A program made the position numbers and the translations under genes. Below, one piece after another: positions 6,959 to 7,342 of a stretch of 7,342 nucleotides of DNA (position 1 is the first letter of the stretch; each line of letters opens with the position of its first letter). The notes beneath the pieces are model-generated. The model did not search any database and had not been told where the DNA came from. It saw only the letters and a program-made list of their open reading frames with translations. The DNA comes from Marinilabilia sp. UBA5340 (lineage in GTDB: Bacteria; Bacteroidota; Bacteroidia; Bacteroidales; Marinilabiliaceae), in contig DHQK01000187.1 in the NCBI GenBank assembly GCA_002411085.1, forward strand, positions 14,366 to 21,707. The letters are read 5' to 3'.

Positions 6959-7244
6959 AAAATATAGGGGAACCGTCTGGCTCTTTACTGCCCGAAAGTC
7001 AAAAAATAAATTTATTAACTTTCTAAAATACAGAAAAAATAACAAAAACAAACTTGACTTACAGCATAGAAGGGGCAAACTTGAATCGAAGATCGACGAT
7101 AGTCAATAACCCAGGGTAAGGCTGAAGGAATGGAATCAGGTTCCCGAATGGGGGCCAATAATTACAACCTTGACTTTCTGCCTTTTGTAAAAATCTATCA
7201 TTGTTAGTATGTTGAAGATTCTTTTCATTTAAAAGACAGATGCT
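6959..7244. other. A/T-rich intergenic region with no convincing gene
   Basis: All frames on both strands contain frequent stops, and the longest ATG-initiated frames I found are about 25 codons. It holds an imperfect palindrome, GAAAGT (6994-6999) with ACTTTC (7018-7023) enclosing AATAAATTTATT (7005-7016). The 9-mer CAAACTTGA occurs twice, at 7049-7057 and 7076-7084. I see no tRNA, known riboswitch or clear promoter. Confidence 0.5.
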
Positions 7245-7342
7245 TCAACTACATTCAATATGACATTTTTTGGTGTATCGCACTTTTTCGACAACTCCTT
7301 CTTCATTTTTCCTGGTCCAAGCTACTTCACCCTGAAATAACT
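7245..7342 (-). CDS. Possible C-terminal end of a minus-strand gene entering from the right edge
   Basis: A frame open from the right edge reads LFQGEVAWTRKNEEGVVEKV and ends in RYTKKCHIECS at a TGA (7247-7245), 31 full codons in the window. Its composition (charged, with GEVAW and EEGVVEKV) looks protein-like, but I do not recognise the family and the length is too short to be sure. If real, the gene converges with the GH15 gene and the hairpin at 6923-6958 could serve both. Confidence 0.25.
   Translation of the reverse strand, partial: LFQGEVAWTRKNEEGVVEKVRYTKKCHIECS

Noticed and set aside
6890..7098. Repeated 8-mer GATCGACG (6890-6897 and 7091-7098) as possible attachment or insertion-site repeats
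   Set aside because: Too short and without an integrase, transposase or tRNA nearby; compatible with chance.
7190..7202. TATCATTG with an upstream TTG as a plus-strand promoter
   Set aside because: One -7 position is wrong, the spacing of 23 bases is at the extreme, and no plus-strand gene follows in the window.

Overview
The window looks like chromosomal DNA from a member of the Bacteroidota. The evidence is indirect: A/T-rich leaders, mostly without Shine-Dalgarno sequences in front of clear start codons, candidate promoter elements resembling the TTTG / TAnnTTTG type of this phylum, and moderate GC content. The order or genus cannot be fixed from sequence alone. Nothing indicates a mobile element, CRISPR array, tRNA or rRNA.

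Layout from left to right. Positions 1-335 (minus) hold the N-terminal 111 residues of a protein I do not recognise, cut by the window edge. Positions 336-619 are intergenic: a possible promoter for that gene and a long hairpin terminator at the end of the next operon. Positions 620-4962 hold a minus-strand gene group, transcribed in the order trehalose-6-phosphate synthase/phosphatase fusion (2737-4962), hflK (1680-2702), hflC (620-1561). A divergent intergenic region (4963-5070) separates it from a plus-strand family GH15 glycoside hydrolase with a trehalase-type N-terminal domain (5071-6876). That gene is followed by a perfect 15-bp hairpin terminator (6923-6958). The last 380 bases are A/T-rich with no convincing gene, except perhaps the 3' end of a minus-strand ORF entering from the right edge.

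How the genes may work together: the TPS/TPP fusion makes trehalose from UDP-glucose and glucose-6-phosphate in one polypeptide. The divergent GH15 enzyme has its catalytic glutamates and no signal peptide, so it is a plausible cytoplasmic trehalase (or another alpha-glucosidase), and the pair would set the trehalose pool. HflK and HflC form the membrane SPFH complex that surrounds and modulates the FtsH protease. Their position 34 bp behind the trehalose gene suggests co-expression of osmolyte synthesis and membrane-protein quality control, perhaps as a stress unit. That link is inference. I see no clearly new system. The most notable points are this gene grouping, the possibly overlapping divergent promoters, and a 118-bp hflK-hflC gap with a tiny overlapping reading frame.
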